Positions 8,010 to 16,099 of a stretch of 20,351 nt of DNA are shown here, piece after piece. Position numbers and translations under genes: made by a program. Within the stretch, counting starts at the first letter, position 1. Each line of letters starts with the position of its first letter. Under the pieces are notes generated by a model that saw only the letters and a list, made by a program, of their open reading frames with translations, did no database searches and was not told where the DNA came from. Source of the stretch: Thalassiosira profunda (taxonomy: Eukaryota; Bacillariophyta; Thalassiosirophyceae; Thalassiosirales; Thalassiosiraceae); contig JALLAP010000324.1 in assembly GCA_036939355.1 (NCBI GenBank), positions 1 through 20,351 on the forward strand, given 5' to 3'.

Positions 8010-8864
8010 TCAGATGCATTCCAATCCTGGAAATACCCCCCATCGAACTGAAGGGTCGCCCCCACCAACATTCAGTCCGTCCTTGTGCATTTTGATGTAC
8101 TGCAATCGTCGCTCGTGCGTGAAAATCTGAAGCACCCCCAAACTCAGCAGCCAAATTGTCAACGACCCCGCAGTCATCCCCGCACATATGCAGTAGCCGG
8201 TCCAGCCGACCATCTCCGCTGTGTAGTGCGGCATCAGAAATATATCGAATGGGAACATGCTCGGGATTGTCCGCGGTCCGCCCTTGCTCCTTTCCTTGAA
8301 CAGTTGCAGCTGGTAGTGGCAGTATGCATTCCCAACTTGCCCCGCCGCCCAGACGATTGCTCCCACCGCAAAGGTCGCCGGCGACACCACGCCAAAGTGG
8401 GACAGCGCCGCCGACGAATGGGAGATGCCGCAGAGGCAGCCCCATAGAACGTAGTAAGACAACTCCACGTCGGACAATCGCCGCACCGCCCGGGAGGTGT
8501 ACGTGTTGACGAAGGTGCATTCCAGCAGGCGCCTTCCAAAGTGAAACAGGTACATGATGCAGATCCCCAATTGCACCGTCGCCACCCATCGCTCGTCGTC
8601 GCTGGACAGCGGCAGCACCCCCAGCGGCCGGAGGTATCGCCACATCCCCTCCGATGAACCAATCTTCCCTGCCACCGCACCCGCCCACGGTCCATACGCG
8701 CACATCCAATACAGAAGCGGCGAGGCGGTGTATCCGCCGATCCAGGGCGTCGACGGCAAAACGACGCCCGGGAAGGGCACTTCATAGAGATCGATGAGGA
8801 CCGCGCAGAACCACGTGAAGGGGCCCTTGGCGGGCAGCTTGCAGTGATGGAAGGCGAGCGTCAT
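8010..8864 (-). CDS. TECR / steroid 5-alpha-reductase-like membrane enzyme, copy 1
   Basis: The 284-residue polytopic protein belongs, by its C-terminal half, to the steroid 5-alpha-reductase/trans-2-enoyl-CoA reductase fold. The stretch YLFHFGRRLLECTFVNTY resembles the HY-x-KR-x-LE-x-x-FVHR segment of very-long-chain enoyl-CoA reductase. It is followed by GNAYCHYQLQLF, PHYTAEMVGW with the conserved Glu, and a final THERRLQYIK. By family this would be an NADPH-dependent double-bond reductase of the ER membrane, in fatty-acid elongation or sterol metabolism; substrate is not determinable. The frame is open for another 80 codons upstream, but that part is low-complexity and absent from copy 2, so I place the start at the ATG at 8862-8864, where both copies begin MTLAFHHCKLPAKGPFTW. 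Compared with copy 2 it has four extra residues in a loop near 66-75. Confidence 0.85.
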   Translation of the reverse strand: MTLAFHHCKLPAKGPFTWFCAVLIDLYEVPFPGVVLPSTPWIGGYTASPLLYWMCAYGPWAGAVAGKIGSSEGMWRYLRPLGVLPLSSDDERWVATVQLGICIMYLFHFGRRLLECTFVNTYTSRAVRRLSDVELSYYVLWGCLCGISHSSAALSHFGVVSPATFAVGAIVWAAGQVGNAYCHYQLQLFKERSKGGPRTIPSMFPFDIFLMPHYTAEMVGWTGYCICAGMTAGSLTIWLLSLGVLQIFTHERRLQYIKMHKDGLNVGGGDPSVRWGVFPGLECI

Positions 8865-9104
8865 GGCCAGCGCGGGGAAGGGGAAGGGGTTGTCCGCCCG
8901 CAATCCCGCAAGCAAATCCGCGTCCGCCGGATTTTCCCTCCTTCCTTCCCTCCCTTGCGAGAAATCCGCTCTTGCCAACTTGCTTGCCCATTGCCCACTC
9001 CATCCCCCCACCGTTCCCCGCCCAGACGGATGGGCGCCTGGTTGGACGTGTACAAGACGATACCTTGAAGATAGGCCCCTCCGGCAGTCTCTTTGTGCAT
9101 CCAA
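8865..9104. promoter_or_regulatory. Divergent intergenic region, likely bidirectional promoter
   Basis: These 240 bases separate the head-to-head reductase-like gene (-) and the secreted Cys/Thr-rich gene (+). They contain pyrimidine-rich tracts (CCTCCTTCC type) and no clear TATA box. Shared bits with the region upstream of copy 2 (a GAAAATCCG-like string in the gene's sense) suggest that the duplication included a little 5' flank. Confidence 0.4.
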
Positions 9105-10328
9105 ATGAGGCTCTCGTTCCTCGCCCTGCTCCTAGCGGCATTTGCCGACGCCCAGGGGGGCGATGGCACCACGGACTTCACAGTCACGTTGGCTCCGGAC
9201 GTCACCGCCACCGTGCCCCCGGACACTCAGCTCATCACAACCACGGGAGCGGCAGATGGTGGGACGGGGAGTGATGACGGAAAAATAATCTGCACGGAGG
9301 AGGCGTGCGCGGCAAAAGCACAGGAGTTGGGCATTACTGCCCCCCTCAACGCCGCCGCCCACCCGACGAAGGGGTGCTTCCTCAAGAACAATCTGGCATT
9401 CTTCGGGGTGGGGGGCACCGACGAGGAAATGGCCATCGAGGACTTGCCCGGAGTGCAGGAGCGGGTGTGGTGCGACGAAAGCACTGCAACTACAACCACC
9501 ACCGCCACCACAACAACCCCGCCGATCCCGGACGGATGCGACGGAGACAATGCCCAATGTCGCTCGGGGGTGTGCGGCATGGACAACGTCTGCGCCCCGG
9601 AAAAACTGCCGGACGGGAGTCCCTGCCGACAAGACGAGGATGCCATGTGCGCGTCGAACTCTTGCGCGGCCCCGAACGCGGGGACCGCCGAGCACGTCTG
9701 CTGCTCGAGTTTGGGAAAAGCGTGGTCCGACAGGAGATCCACGGAGGGGTACGTGTGCCTCCGCGCCACCGGGGCGGCGTGCGAGGGCGACAGCGCCCTC
9801 TGCGTCGAAATCTGCGACATGGACGACGTGTGCGCCGACGAGAAAATCGAGCCCGGGGAGCCGTGCCGGGAGGACGAGGACGACATGTGCTCCACGGAGG
9901 TGTGCAGCCGCGGGGAGGAGAGCGCCGCGTCCGGCTTCGTCTGCTGCCCCAGCGGGGAGAAGGTCTACAGTTCTTTGGCCAACGGGGACATCTGCGCCAA
10001 TGCCGACGACGCTCCTGTTGTTGATATAGGTACCACAACGACAACGTCGACCGAGGCGTCTCCGGTGGAGGTCACGGAACCGACGGACCCGACGGACGAC
10101 GGTGGGGAGGACGTGGGGGAGAGTTCCACCTCCGCCACAGAACCGGCAACCACAACCAGCACGGAGTTTTGGGGAACAACAACAACAACTACACCGGAAT
10201 TTGAGGGAGTGCATACCCCTCCGGCCTCGGAGCCTTCGTCGCGGTTGAACGAAATGGGGGCGGCTCCTCGCTGCGGGGGACGTGTCGTGGCAACAGTGGC
10301 CGTCTTCGTCCTCCACCTCGTGCTCTGA
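9105..10328 (+). CDS. Secreted Cys-rich, Thr-rich surface protein, probably GPI-anchored
   Basis: The 407-residue protein begins with a clear signal peptide (MRLSFLALLLAAFADAQ). A Thr-rich region follows, then a Cys-containing module that runs from CTEEACAAKAQELG to GVQERVWCDES. After a Thr run come at least two Cys-rich units, with patterns such as C-x-SGVCGMDNVC, PDGSPC-x-x-DEDAMC and EPGEPC-x-x-DEDDMC. A second long Thr/Glu/Pro mucin-like spacer leads to a short hydrophobic C-terminus (VVATVAVFVLHLVL) with no basic residues after it. That is the pattern of a GPI-anchor signal rather than a type I helix. It is probably an O-glycosylated cell-surface or wall-associated protein; I cannot name the family. 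The start is the ATG at 9105. Codon bias is strongly GC-ending and no intron is required. Confidence 0.82.
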   Translation: MRLSFLALLLAAFADAQGGDGTTDFTVTLAPDVTATVPPDTQLITTTGAADGGTGSDDGKIICTEEACAAKAQELGITAPLNAAAHPTKGCFLKNNLAFFGVGGTDEEMAIEDLPGVQERVWCDESTATTTTTATTTTPPIPDGCDGDNAQCRSGVCGMDNVCAPEKLPDGSPCRQDEDAMCASNSCAAPNAGTAEHVCCSSLGKAWSDRRSTEGYVCLRATGAACEGDSALCVEICDMDDVCADEKIEPGEPCREDEDDMCSTEVCSRGEESAASGFVCCPSGEKVYSSLANGDICANADDAPVVDIGTTTTTSTEASPVEVTEPTDPTDDGGEDVGESSTSATEPATTTSTEFWGTTTTTTPEFEGVHTPPASEPSSRLNEMGAAPRCGGRVVATVAVFVLHLVL

Positions 10329-10367
10329 ACGGGCGCTTACATTCGTACATAGAGTACAGAGACATTT

Positions 10368-10373
10368 AATAAA
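10368..10373 (+). terminator. Polyadenylation signal AATAAA
   Basis: A canonical AATAAA lies 39 bases after the stop of the secreted-protein gene and 41 bases before the stop of the convergent MORN gene. This is where the plus-strand 3' end is expected. Confidence 0.55.
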
Positions 10374-10414
10374 TTCATTTGCATCACGAGTTCGCACAGC
10401 GCCGCCGCGCCTCC

Positions 10415-13400
10415 TCACAAGCCGATCTGAGTGAACCCCGCCTTCTGGTGAATGTGGCCAATGTCGCTCTGGAACTGGAGCGGGATCATCCAATCGTTCT
10501 TCTTCTCGTCGCCCCCGGCTTCGCCCCCATCGCCCCCCTCGGCCGTTTCCGATTTCGCGTCCTCGTCCTTCTCACCCCCGCCACCCTCCTCCTCCTCCCG
10601 CGCCAGCTGGGGAATGATGACATTCTTGGCGAGCTTGAACGTCCCCTGTCCCTCCATCCGGTCGTCCCGAAACCGTCCCTCGTACACCGCCCCGTTCGTG
10701 AACTCGACCGTCCCCCGTCCCTCCCGCTTCCCCCGCACCCACGTCCCGTCGTACGTCTGTCCCCGGGGGTAGGTCGCGACCCCCCGCCCCTCCATGGCGT
10801 CGCGGGCCCATCCCCCGTCGTACCGGAAGCCGTCGCTCGCGAGCAATATGCCCTGGGCGCCGTGGCGCTTCCCGTCCTTCCACGGACCGTCGTAGAGGGA
10901 TCCGTCCGTCCAGCGAAAGACGCCGTAGCCGTTCGGGACGTTGTCCCGAAATTCCCCCTCGTAGCTGGCGCCGTCCGGCAGAATGTAAGTTCCCCGCCCG
11001 TTCCGCAGGCTCTGCCGCATCTGGCCCTTGTAGCTCCCGTTCTCCCGGAAGTTTCCTCGCCCGTCCGGTACATAATAGCGATAGGTGCCCTGCCCGTGCA
11101 TCTTCCCCTTCTCCCACGCCCCCTCGTAAATGATCCGCGATCGATCGGCCGTCAGGAGCTTGCCCTGCCCGTGCTCCCGGTTCCGCCGCCACGTCCCCTC
11201 GTAGAGGGTGCCGTTGTCGTACAGGCACCGTCCCCGCCCCTCGCGCTCGCCGTTCAGCATCTCCCCCTCGTACACGACGCTCTTGACGTCGAGGGGGGCC
11301 GCGCCTTCTTGGTCGTCGCCGCCCGACGACGCCGCCGCGGCCGGCTTGTCGCCCCACGCGTCGGGCTCCTTTTCGGTCTTCTTGAAGTACAGGTAGTGGG
11401 CGCCCCGCCATCGGGCCAAATAGGGATCGCCGGCGGAGGGGAGCGTGGGCACGGCCGCGGGGGGCGGGCGGGGCACCGTCGCGCCCATTGGGGGGTTGGG
11501 GAACGGACCGCCGGCCGTGAGGGGCTGCGGCGGCGGCGGCGCCGCTCCCTTGGCGCCCTTCTTCTTGCCCTTCCTGCCGCTCCCGCCCGACGCCCCCCTG
11601 GGCGCCGTCGGCGCCGGTCGGTTGGCGGCCAGCCGGGCCGCTAGTGCGGCCCGTTTTTCTTCCGCGCTCCGCCGCGGATATTGGGCCCGCAGCGATTCCA
11701 ATGTCACCTTGCCCGGCCCCGCGGGCGCGCGGCCGCGGGAGTGGGACCGCCCGCGCCCCCCGCCCCCCTCGCTCGGAGCGCGGGCGCGCTTCCTCCGTCC
11801 TCCATTTTCCGTCACCACGGCCTTGGCCTCCGCGGCCAACCGCGACATCCGCCGCTTGCGGCCGCCGCTCCGCGCCTCCCGCGCCGCCCGCCGCGCCTCC
11901 TCCTCCTCCCTTAGGCCGGGCACCTCGAGGTCCATTTCAGCCAAATATTTCTCCAGCAGGTCGCGGGATTTGCCCCGGGTCCGGCCCAAATCGGCGGCGT
12001 CGGGGACGGGGACGTACATTCGCTGGCATTCCAACATGCCGGTGGCGGGATCGAGGGATCCGACGATCTCGAAGGTCCCGAAGCGGTTGGCGCCGTAGCC
12101 CCGCACGTGGATGACGCCGGGTGGCAGCCGGTGCTTCGCCTTCCTTTCTTCCTCCTCTTGCTTGTCGCCCTCCTCCTTGCCGGAATCGACGTCCGTGGAG
12201 CTCCGCTCGTCCAACAGCGCATTCGCCCTCAGGACGTCGTCCCCCGCGACGAACTTCCCCGCCGCCCCCGCCGGAGGAGCGGCGTTGAAGAACAAGTAGA
12301 ACATCTCGCGCACCGCCGTGTCGGGCTTGTAGTCCTTCTTTTTGCGTCCGGGGCGGGGGCGCGGGGCGACGTTCTCGAAGGCGCCTTCCCACTTGCCGGG
12401 AGGGGGGCAGAGAGTGGGGTGGGTGGCGGAGGCGTCGGCGAAGGGGGCATCGCCGTAGGTGGAGGGCGCGGGGCCGGCGGCGGGCGCGTCGGACGGTTTG
12501 GGCGGCGATGCTCCCTCCGCGTCCGTCATGACGGCGTCCCCGTCGCCGTCCTTGGCCGCATCCCCTTTCTTTTTCGTTTCCCCCGGCGCGCCCGCGGTCG
12601 CATCGCCCGCTGTCTTCGGAGGCCCCTCTCCTCCGTTCCCTTCCGCGCGTTTCTCCATCCCGGCACCGGCTGTCTCCCGCTTGTCTCCCTCCTTCTCCTT
12701 CTCACCGCCGCCATTGTTCCCCCGCTCCCCCCGTTTCTCCCCCTCCACCAAAATGATCAGCGCGCTCGGCACGATCACCCCCGTCGGATCCGCGGGGCGC
12801 CGCCACGTGTACGAAAACGGCTTGGGCGCGGGGGGCGGGGGCGGGGCGTGGGAGTTTTTGCGGGGGCGGCCGGCCTTGCGCTTGGGGGGCGGGGGCGGCG
12901 CGGGGGCGGCGGCTTGGGGGTTTGGCTCGGCGGCGGCAGGGTCGGTGGTGGCAGCGGAGGCTGGGGCGGGCTCGGGCGTTTCTCCACTTCCTTCCTTCTT
13001 CTGCTCTCCGCCGGAAGAGGGGGAACCGGTGATGATGGACGAGAGCTTCTGCATCCACCCCCCGCCCCCCTCCGCCCTCGAGGCATCGGCCGGTGATCCC
13101 GATGCTCCGGCCGCGGTGGCGACGGAGCCAGTCTCCCCTCCCTCCGGCGCCGCCCCCTCCTTCTTCCCCTCCCCATTATCGCCGTCCTCCTTCGTCTCCC
13201 CGTCCTCTTTGGCGCCCTTCCCCTCCTCTGCCTCCGCGGCGGCCTCGGCGGCGGGCAGCTCCCCGAAGGCCCAGACGCCGCTCCACGTCCACTCCTCCGC
13301 GAGGCTGCCGCTGGTCGATGGTGATGGCTCGGAAGGCTGCGGGGCCGCGGCCTCGGCTTCTTTGGAAGCTTCTGCCGGGGCAGTCGAAGGTGCTTTTGCA

Positions 13401-13615
13401 GGTGCCGCCGGCGTTTCAGTGGCAGGGGGTGCCGATGCCCCAGCAGGGACGGTCGAGGCGGCCGGAGCCGGGGCACTCCCGCCCACAGGCACCGCATCCG
13501 ACGTGGGCGCGTCGCCCTTGGCCGGAGGCTCCCCGGCCGCGACGACGCCCGGCGCCGCGGGCGGGGCCTTCCGCGCCACGACCGTCCGGGTCAGGCGGCC
13601 GCGGAGGGTGATCAT
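10415..13615 (-). CDS. AT-hook-like, disordered protein with nine C-terminal MORN repeats
   Basis: The 1066-residue protein has three parts. Residues 1 to about 480 are low-complexity (Ala, Pro, Glu, Gly) and include an AT-hook-like core (KRKAGRPRKN, near 245-253). Residues about 400-620 hold a less repetitive region with RYGANRFGTFEIVG-type sequence (as GYGANRFGTFEIVGSL, near 507-522) and then basic stretches (GGRKRRMSRLA, GGRRKRARAP). Residues 782-998 contain nine MORN repeats, starting YEGEMLNGEREGRGR, with the Y-x-G-x(9)-G-x-G pattern throughout. MORN repeats bind membranes or scaffold proteins; the AT-hook and basic clusters point to DNA binding. The combination suggests a nuclear or scaffold protein, not a known enzyme. 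The start ATG (13613-13615) has a good context (GCCGCCATGA). The gene is convergent with the secreted-protein gene, 86 bases between stop codons. Confidence 0.85.
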   Translation of the reverse strand: MITLRGRLTRTVVARKAPPAAPGVVAAGEPPAKGDAPTSDAVPVGGSAPAPAASTVPAGASAPPATETPAAPAKAPSTAPAEASKEAEAAAPQPSEPSPSTSGSLAEEWTWSGVWAFGELPAAEAAAEAEEGKGAKEDGETKEDGDNGEGKKEGAAPEGGETGSVATAAGASGSPADASRAEGGGGWMQKLSSIITGSPSSGGEQKKEGSGETPEPAPASAATTDPAAAEPNPQAAAPAPPPPPKRKAGRPRKNSHAPPPPPAPKPFSYTWRRPADPTGVIVPSALIILVEGEKRGERGNNGGGEKEKEGDKRETAGAGMEKRAEGNGGEGPPKTAGDATAGAPGETKKKGDAAKDGDGDAVMTDAEGASPPKPSDAPAAGPAPSTYGDAPFADASATHPTLCPPPGKWEGAFENVAPRPRPGRKKKDYKPDTAVREMFYLFFNAAPPAGAAGKFVAGDDVLRANALLDERSSTDVDSGKEEGDKQEEEERKAKHRLPPGVIHVRGYGANRFGTFEIVGSLDPATGMLECQRMYVPVPDAADLGRTRGKSRDLLEKYLAEMDLEVPGLREEEEARRAAREARSGGRKRRMSRLAAEAKAVVTENGGRRKRARAPSEGGGGRGRSHSRGRAPAGPGKVTLESLRAQYPRRSAEEKRAALAARLAANRPAPTAPRGASGGSGRKGKKKGAKGAAPPPPQPLTAGGPFPNPPMGATVPRPPPAAVPTLPSAGDPYLARWRGAHYLYFKKTEKEPDAWGDKPAAAASSGGDDQEGAAPLDVKSVVYEGEMLNGEREGRGRCLYDNGTLYEGTWRRNREHGQGKLLTADRSRIIYEGAWEKGKMHGQGTYRYYVPDGRGNFRENGSYKGQMRQSLRNGRGTYILPDGASYEGEFRDNVPNGYGVFRWTDGSLYDGPWKDGKRHGAQGILLASDGFRYDGGWARDAMEGRGVATYPRGQTYDGTWVRGKREGRGTVEFTNGAVYEGRFRDDRMEGQGTFKLAKNVIIPQLAREEEEGGGGEKDEDAKSETAEGGDGGEAGGDEKKNDWMIPLQFQSDIGHIHQKAGFTQIGL

Positions 13616-13995
13616 GGCGGCGCTGGGGCTTGGGGCTACGAGCAGCAGGTTGAGCGCGGGCTAGGCGGGCGGGGGCAAAAAATCTTTTATTTTTGGCGGG
13701 AACGTGGTACCACTGGGTTGAGTGTTGTAGAAGGTGGGGCGAGAGCGTGAAGCTTGGATAAAGAGTGAGCAGTCCGGAGGCATCGGCTGGCCAGCCGGAT
13801 TCGATGGGATTCATCTACGAGGTGGAGGCGGTGCGGCGGTTGATCGAAGTTGGGAGGACGCCGTTTCTGCCAGTGGACGCCGGGATCAGAGTGGATTTCC
13901 GCGCCAGCTCTCGGCTCTGCGTGTCCGGTCATAAGTAAACTCGTCCAAATATCTTCTCGCCGTCGGCAATGAATTCATCACACGCACCTCACACT
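13616..13995. other. Intergenic: upstream of the MORN gene, downstream of the glycosyltransferase-like gene
   Basis: This 380-base gap holds the MORN gene's likely promoter and the 3' end of the next minus-strand gene. It includes an A/T-rich block (13678-13693). Several short strings in it recur in the same order around 15256-15596, so it is the parent or sister of a decayed duplicate there. No gene is seen. Confidence 0.5.
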
Positions 13996-14948
13996 CTAGA
14001 AGGGTACCTGGCACTCCGTGTTCCCCTCGTCCGGCTCGGGCATCTTCGCCCAAGGCCTGCTCAGATCCGCGCCCATGTGCACGTGCACGACGTCCGCGGT
14101 GGCCATGTCCCTCCCGAACCCTGCCCGGCACGTGTGCCACGTCGGCTGGGATCCCGGCATCCACCGGTGGTTGCCCTTGTCTATTATGCTCTCCCTCACG
14201 TCGCGGGCGAAGTGTCCCTCGACCGTCTGCCCGCCCTCCATGGAAACGTTAAGGAATGCGTCCTTGCCGAGGGCCGACGGCTTGATCGCGAAGAAGTCGG
14301 TGTTGATCGCGCTCAGCGACTTTTCCTTGTCGCAGTCGATCAACACTCCAGTGGCGCTGCGATCGTGTTTCATCGTGTCGAGGAGGAACGTGTCGTTCTG
14401 TAGTATAACGTCGGGGTTCAGCCTCACCACCCAATCGTACCCGCGAAACCAACCCTCGACCATCGCGTCCTTCATCGCCGCCATGGCGCCGGCCTCGTAC
14501 CCGGGATTTTCCTTCAGGTGCACCGTCAGACTTTGATCCCGAAAAGTTTCGCGGAGGACGTCGAACTCGGCCTTTTCTCCCGTAGACGACGTGAGGTACA
14601 CCATGACGTCCGCCCTCGCGAGGAGCTCGGAGTGCCGCATGGCGGGCGGCCAGCACGACCGGAGCATCCATGCGTGGGCATTGGACATGTGAGTTGTGAT
14701 GAATATCAGGGGAGATACTCCGTCAAAGTTGTTGTTGTTGTCCGCGGCCGCATCCTCCGCCGGGAAGTGGTACGACGCGTAAGGGACGCTTCCGAACCCG
14801 CTGCTGTATGTACCGTTGCTGTGTCGATCTCCGACGAGATAGTCAAATTATTGACGGGCAGTCGGAGCACCGACGTTCGGACGATCCATAGGAAGTTGAC
14901 TGAGATTATGACGGGAAGGAGAGATTTCTTCCCAATCATCTTCCCCAT
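13996..14948 (-). CDS. Glycosyltransferase-like type II membrane protein, frame-shifted near its N-terminus
   Basis: The C-terminal 230-residue frame (13996-14688) and its open upstream extension to 14847 read as one protein: DYLVGDRHSNG, GTYSSGFGSVPYASYHFP, SPLIFITTHMSNAHAWMLRS, then YDWVVRLNPDVILQND and later WHTCRAGFGRD. The LNPDV segment sits where a GT-A type nucleotide-sugar transferase has its DxD-like motif, so a sugar-transferring Golgi enzyme is my inference. In another frame, the ATG at 14946-14948 opens a short basic N-terminus and a hydrophobic anchor (KKSLLPVIISVNFLWIV) typical of Golgi type II proteins. The two frames meet near 14846-14851, where the downstream frame has TAA (14848-14850). 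One missing base would join them into about 317 residues. No GT-AG intron explains the shift. Confidence 0.6.
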
Positions 14949-15029
14949 GCCTTTGTNTCCATAGGAAGTTGACTGAGATTATGACGGGAAGGAGAGATTT
15001 CTTCCCAATCATCTTCCCCATGCCTTTGT
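14885..15029. repeat. Exact 72-bp direct duplication around a single N
   Basis: Bases 14885-14956 and 14958-15029 are identical over 72 bases and are separated only by the N at 14957. Each copy contains the signal-anchor start of the glycosyltransferase-like gene. An exact duplicate with one unknown base between is what an unmerged contig overlap produces, so this is most likely an assembly artefact. Confidence 0.9.
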
Positions 15030-15193
15030 TGTCAGTTCAGGCGCACCGACGACTATGCAATTACTCGTCGCACGATCGGGGGTATCGCTGTGTCCGGCTG
15101 GTATTTGTCAGTTCAGGCCAGGTGCACCGCGGTGCACCGACGACTTTGCCCCTCGACTTGCAATTACTCGTCGCACGATCGGGGGTATCGCTG
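15029..15193. repeat. Imperfect tandem duplication, units about 62 and 89 bases
   Basis: Three blocks recur in the same order: TTGTCAGTTCAGGC (15029-15042 and 15105-15118), GCACCGACGACT (15043-15054 and 15134-15145), and an exact 35-base block (15056-15090 and 15159-15193). The second unit has extra bases, including two copies of the palindrome GGTGCACC. No coding frame is conserved across it. Confidence 0.8.
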
Positions 15194-15255
15194 ATGTCCA
15201 TCGGCGACAAGGCGCCCGCCGGCCGAGCGGGAGGGATGCCAGCTAAACGGCAGCC

Positions 15256-15596
15256 GGCCGCGGAGGGTGATCATTGGTGCCGCCGAGGGTCGGGCGCGGC
15301 GCGGCGCCGCGGCGGGGCAGTTGTGATTGTGACGGGCGGGCAGGTGAGGGGCTTGCTTCGCGGGGAGTTCTTTTTGGCGGGAACGATGGTCCTGCCAACT
15401 GGGGCAGTTTGAGTTTGGGGCGACCGTCCAAGCTGCGATGCAGCCAGTTCAGAGCTGAACGTCGTCGAGTGTTCGGGCAGGAAGCAGAGATTCAAAGCTG
15501 AACGGTTCATTGCTTCCTTGAAGCGCTGCTCCTGTTTTGTGTTCCATTTAAACGACCGGGAGCCGCTTTGAAGGTTTCCGTGCCAGCCTCTCGGCT
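15256..15596. repeat. Decayed duplicate of the MORN gene's start and upstream region
   Basis: The 19 bases at 15256-15274 are identical to 13597-13615, which are the first codons of the MORN gene with its start codon. In the same order, TTTTGGCGGGAACG recurs (15372-15385 and 13691-13704), a GGGGCGA...AAGCT string recurs around 15417-15433, and TTTCCG-GCCAGC-CTCGGCTC recurs (15575-15596 and 13896-13916). Distances are nearly equal (about 320 versus 340 bases). It looks like an old segmental copy with no coding body attached. Confidence 0.6.
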
Positions 15597-15800
15597 CACC
15601 TCCGCACCACTGAGAGCTCCCTCCACGCAGCGTCCGAAAAAGTTGAGACCCTGCGCGACTGGCATGTGGGACTGTGTGTTGATCTCCCACTCGTCTTCCC
15701 GGATCCTCACGAAGATCAGTGATTTACACGTGGGACCCCAAGTGGGCTCAGGATGCTTCAATGCCACACCAGTCGCTTCCGACAATCGATTTACTGTCAA
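15507..15800 (-). CDS. Possible coding remnant or exon of unknown function
   Basis: A minus-strand frame of about 97 codons shows GC-ending codon bias between about 15600 and 15800 and a non-repetitive composition (ALKHPEPTWGPTC, SLIFVRIREDEWEINTQSHM, GLNFFGRCVEGALSGAEV). It has no ATG at its head (the frame opens at a TTG) and overlaps the end of the kinase's shifted tail by four bases. A GT donor-like site (GCGGAG|GTGAGC) stands where bias ends, near 15599, so it may be an exon of a gene lost here or the tail of the kinase gene. I do not recognise the family. Confidence 0.3.
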   Translation of the reverse strand: MTVNRLSEATGVALKHPEPTWGPTCKSLIFVRIREDEWEINTQSHMPVAQGLNFFGRCVEGALSGAEVSREAGTETFKAAPGRLNGTQNRSSASRKQ

Positions 15801-16099
15801 CCCGATGTACCCATGCCGCTTTCTCGCAGAAGCTTTCGCATCCTTTCCACCTCGCTGTCCTGCCGAGGCTCGATTGCATCTTTTGGTAGCAGTCTCCGCA
15901 GCTTGTCAATGTCGCTCTCCGGTGCGCGTGAGCCTCCGTTGTTTGGCAGAAGCTTCCGCAGTCTGTCGACCTCACTCGCAGTGGCGTGTGTGGCGGTGCC
16001 CTTTGCAGGAAGGTGCTCCCTCAGCTGCACCAGTTCGCTGTTCTCTTCCACGTCTACGCCACTATCCGAGAGCAGCTTCCGCAGCCTGCCCTGTTGCAA
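15797..16099 (-). other. Coiled-coil repeat tail of the HRI-like kinase, in a shifted frame
   Basis: Just past the kinase domain, a second minus-strand frame reads five related units: GRLRKLLSDSG, LVQLREHLPAKG, VDRLRKLLPNNG, IDKLRRLLPKD and VERMRKLLRESG. They are spaced about 20-30 residues apart and end at the TGA 15797-15799. The last residues of the kinase frame (DDEIERLQKQL) look like the preceding unit, so the two frames were probably one. The shift amounts to one extra base near 16090-16115. It could be an indel, a consensus error or, less likely, an unseen intron. Confidence 0.6.

Noticed and set aside
8234..8785. Alternative minus frame of 183 codons in copy 1, mirrored in copy 2 at 18210-18758
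   Set aside because: It is seen in both copies only because the DNA is nearly identical; composition is Arg/Cys/Ser-rich, with no membrane segments or motifs.
8865..9104. 80-codon upstream extension of reductase-like copy 1
   Set aside because: It opens at a TTG, is Arg/Gly-rich, has no counterpart in copy 2, and would run through the shared promoter.
9132..10493. 453-codon minus-strand open frame
   Set aside because: It is antisense to the secreted Cys/Thr-rich protein, is rich in Arg/Gly/Cys without any domain, and exists because GC-rich codons leave few stops on the other strand.
10379..11644. 421-codon plus-strand open frame
   Set aside because: It is antisense to the MORN repeats, with Pro/Leu/Val-rich low-complexity sequence and no family pattern.
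12459..13664. 401-codon plus-strand frame opposite the MORN gene's N-terminal part
   Set aside because: It is Ala/Ser/Pro-rich antisense of a low-complexity region. The minus frame continues directly into clear MORN repeats, so minus is the coding strand.
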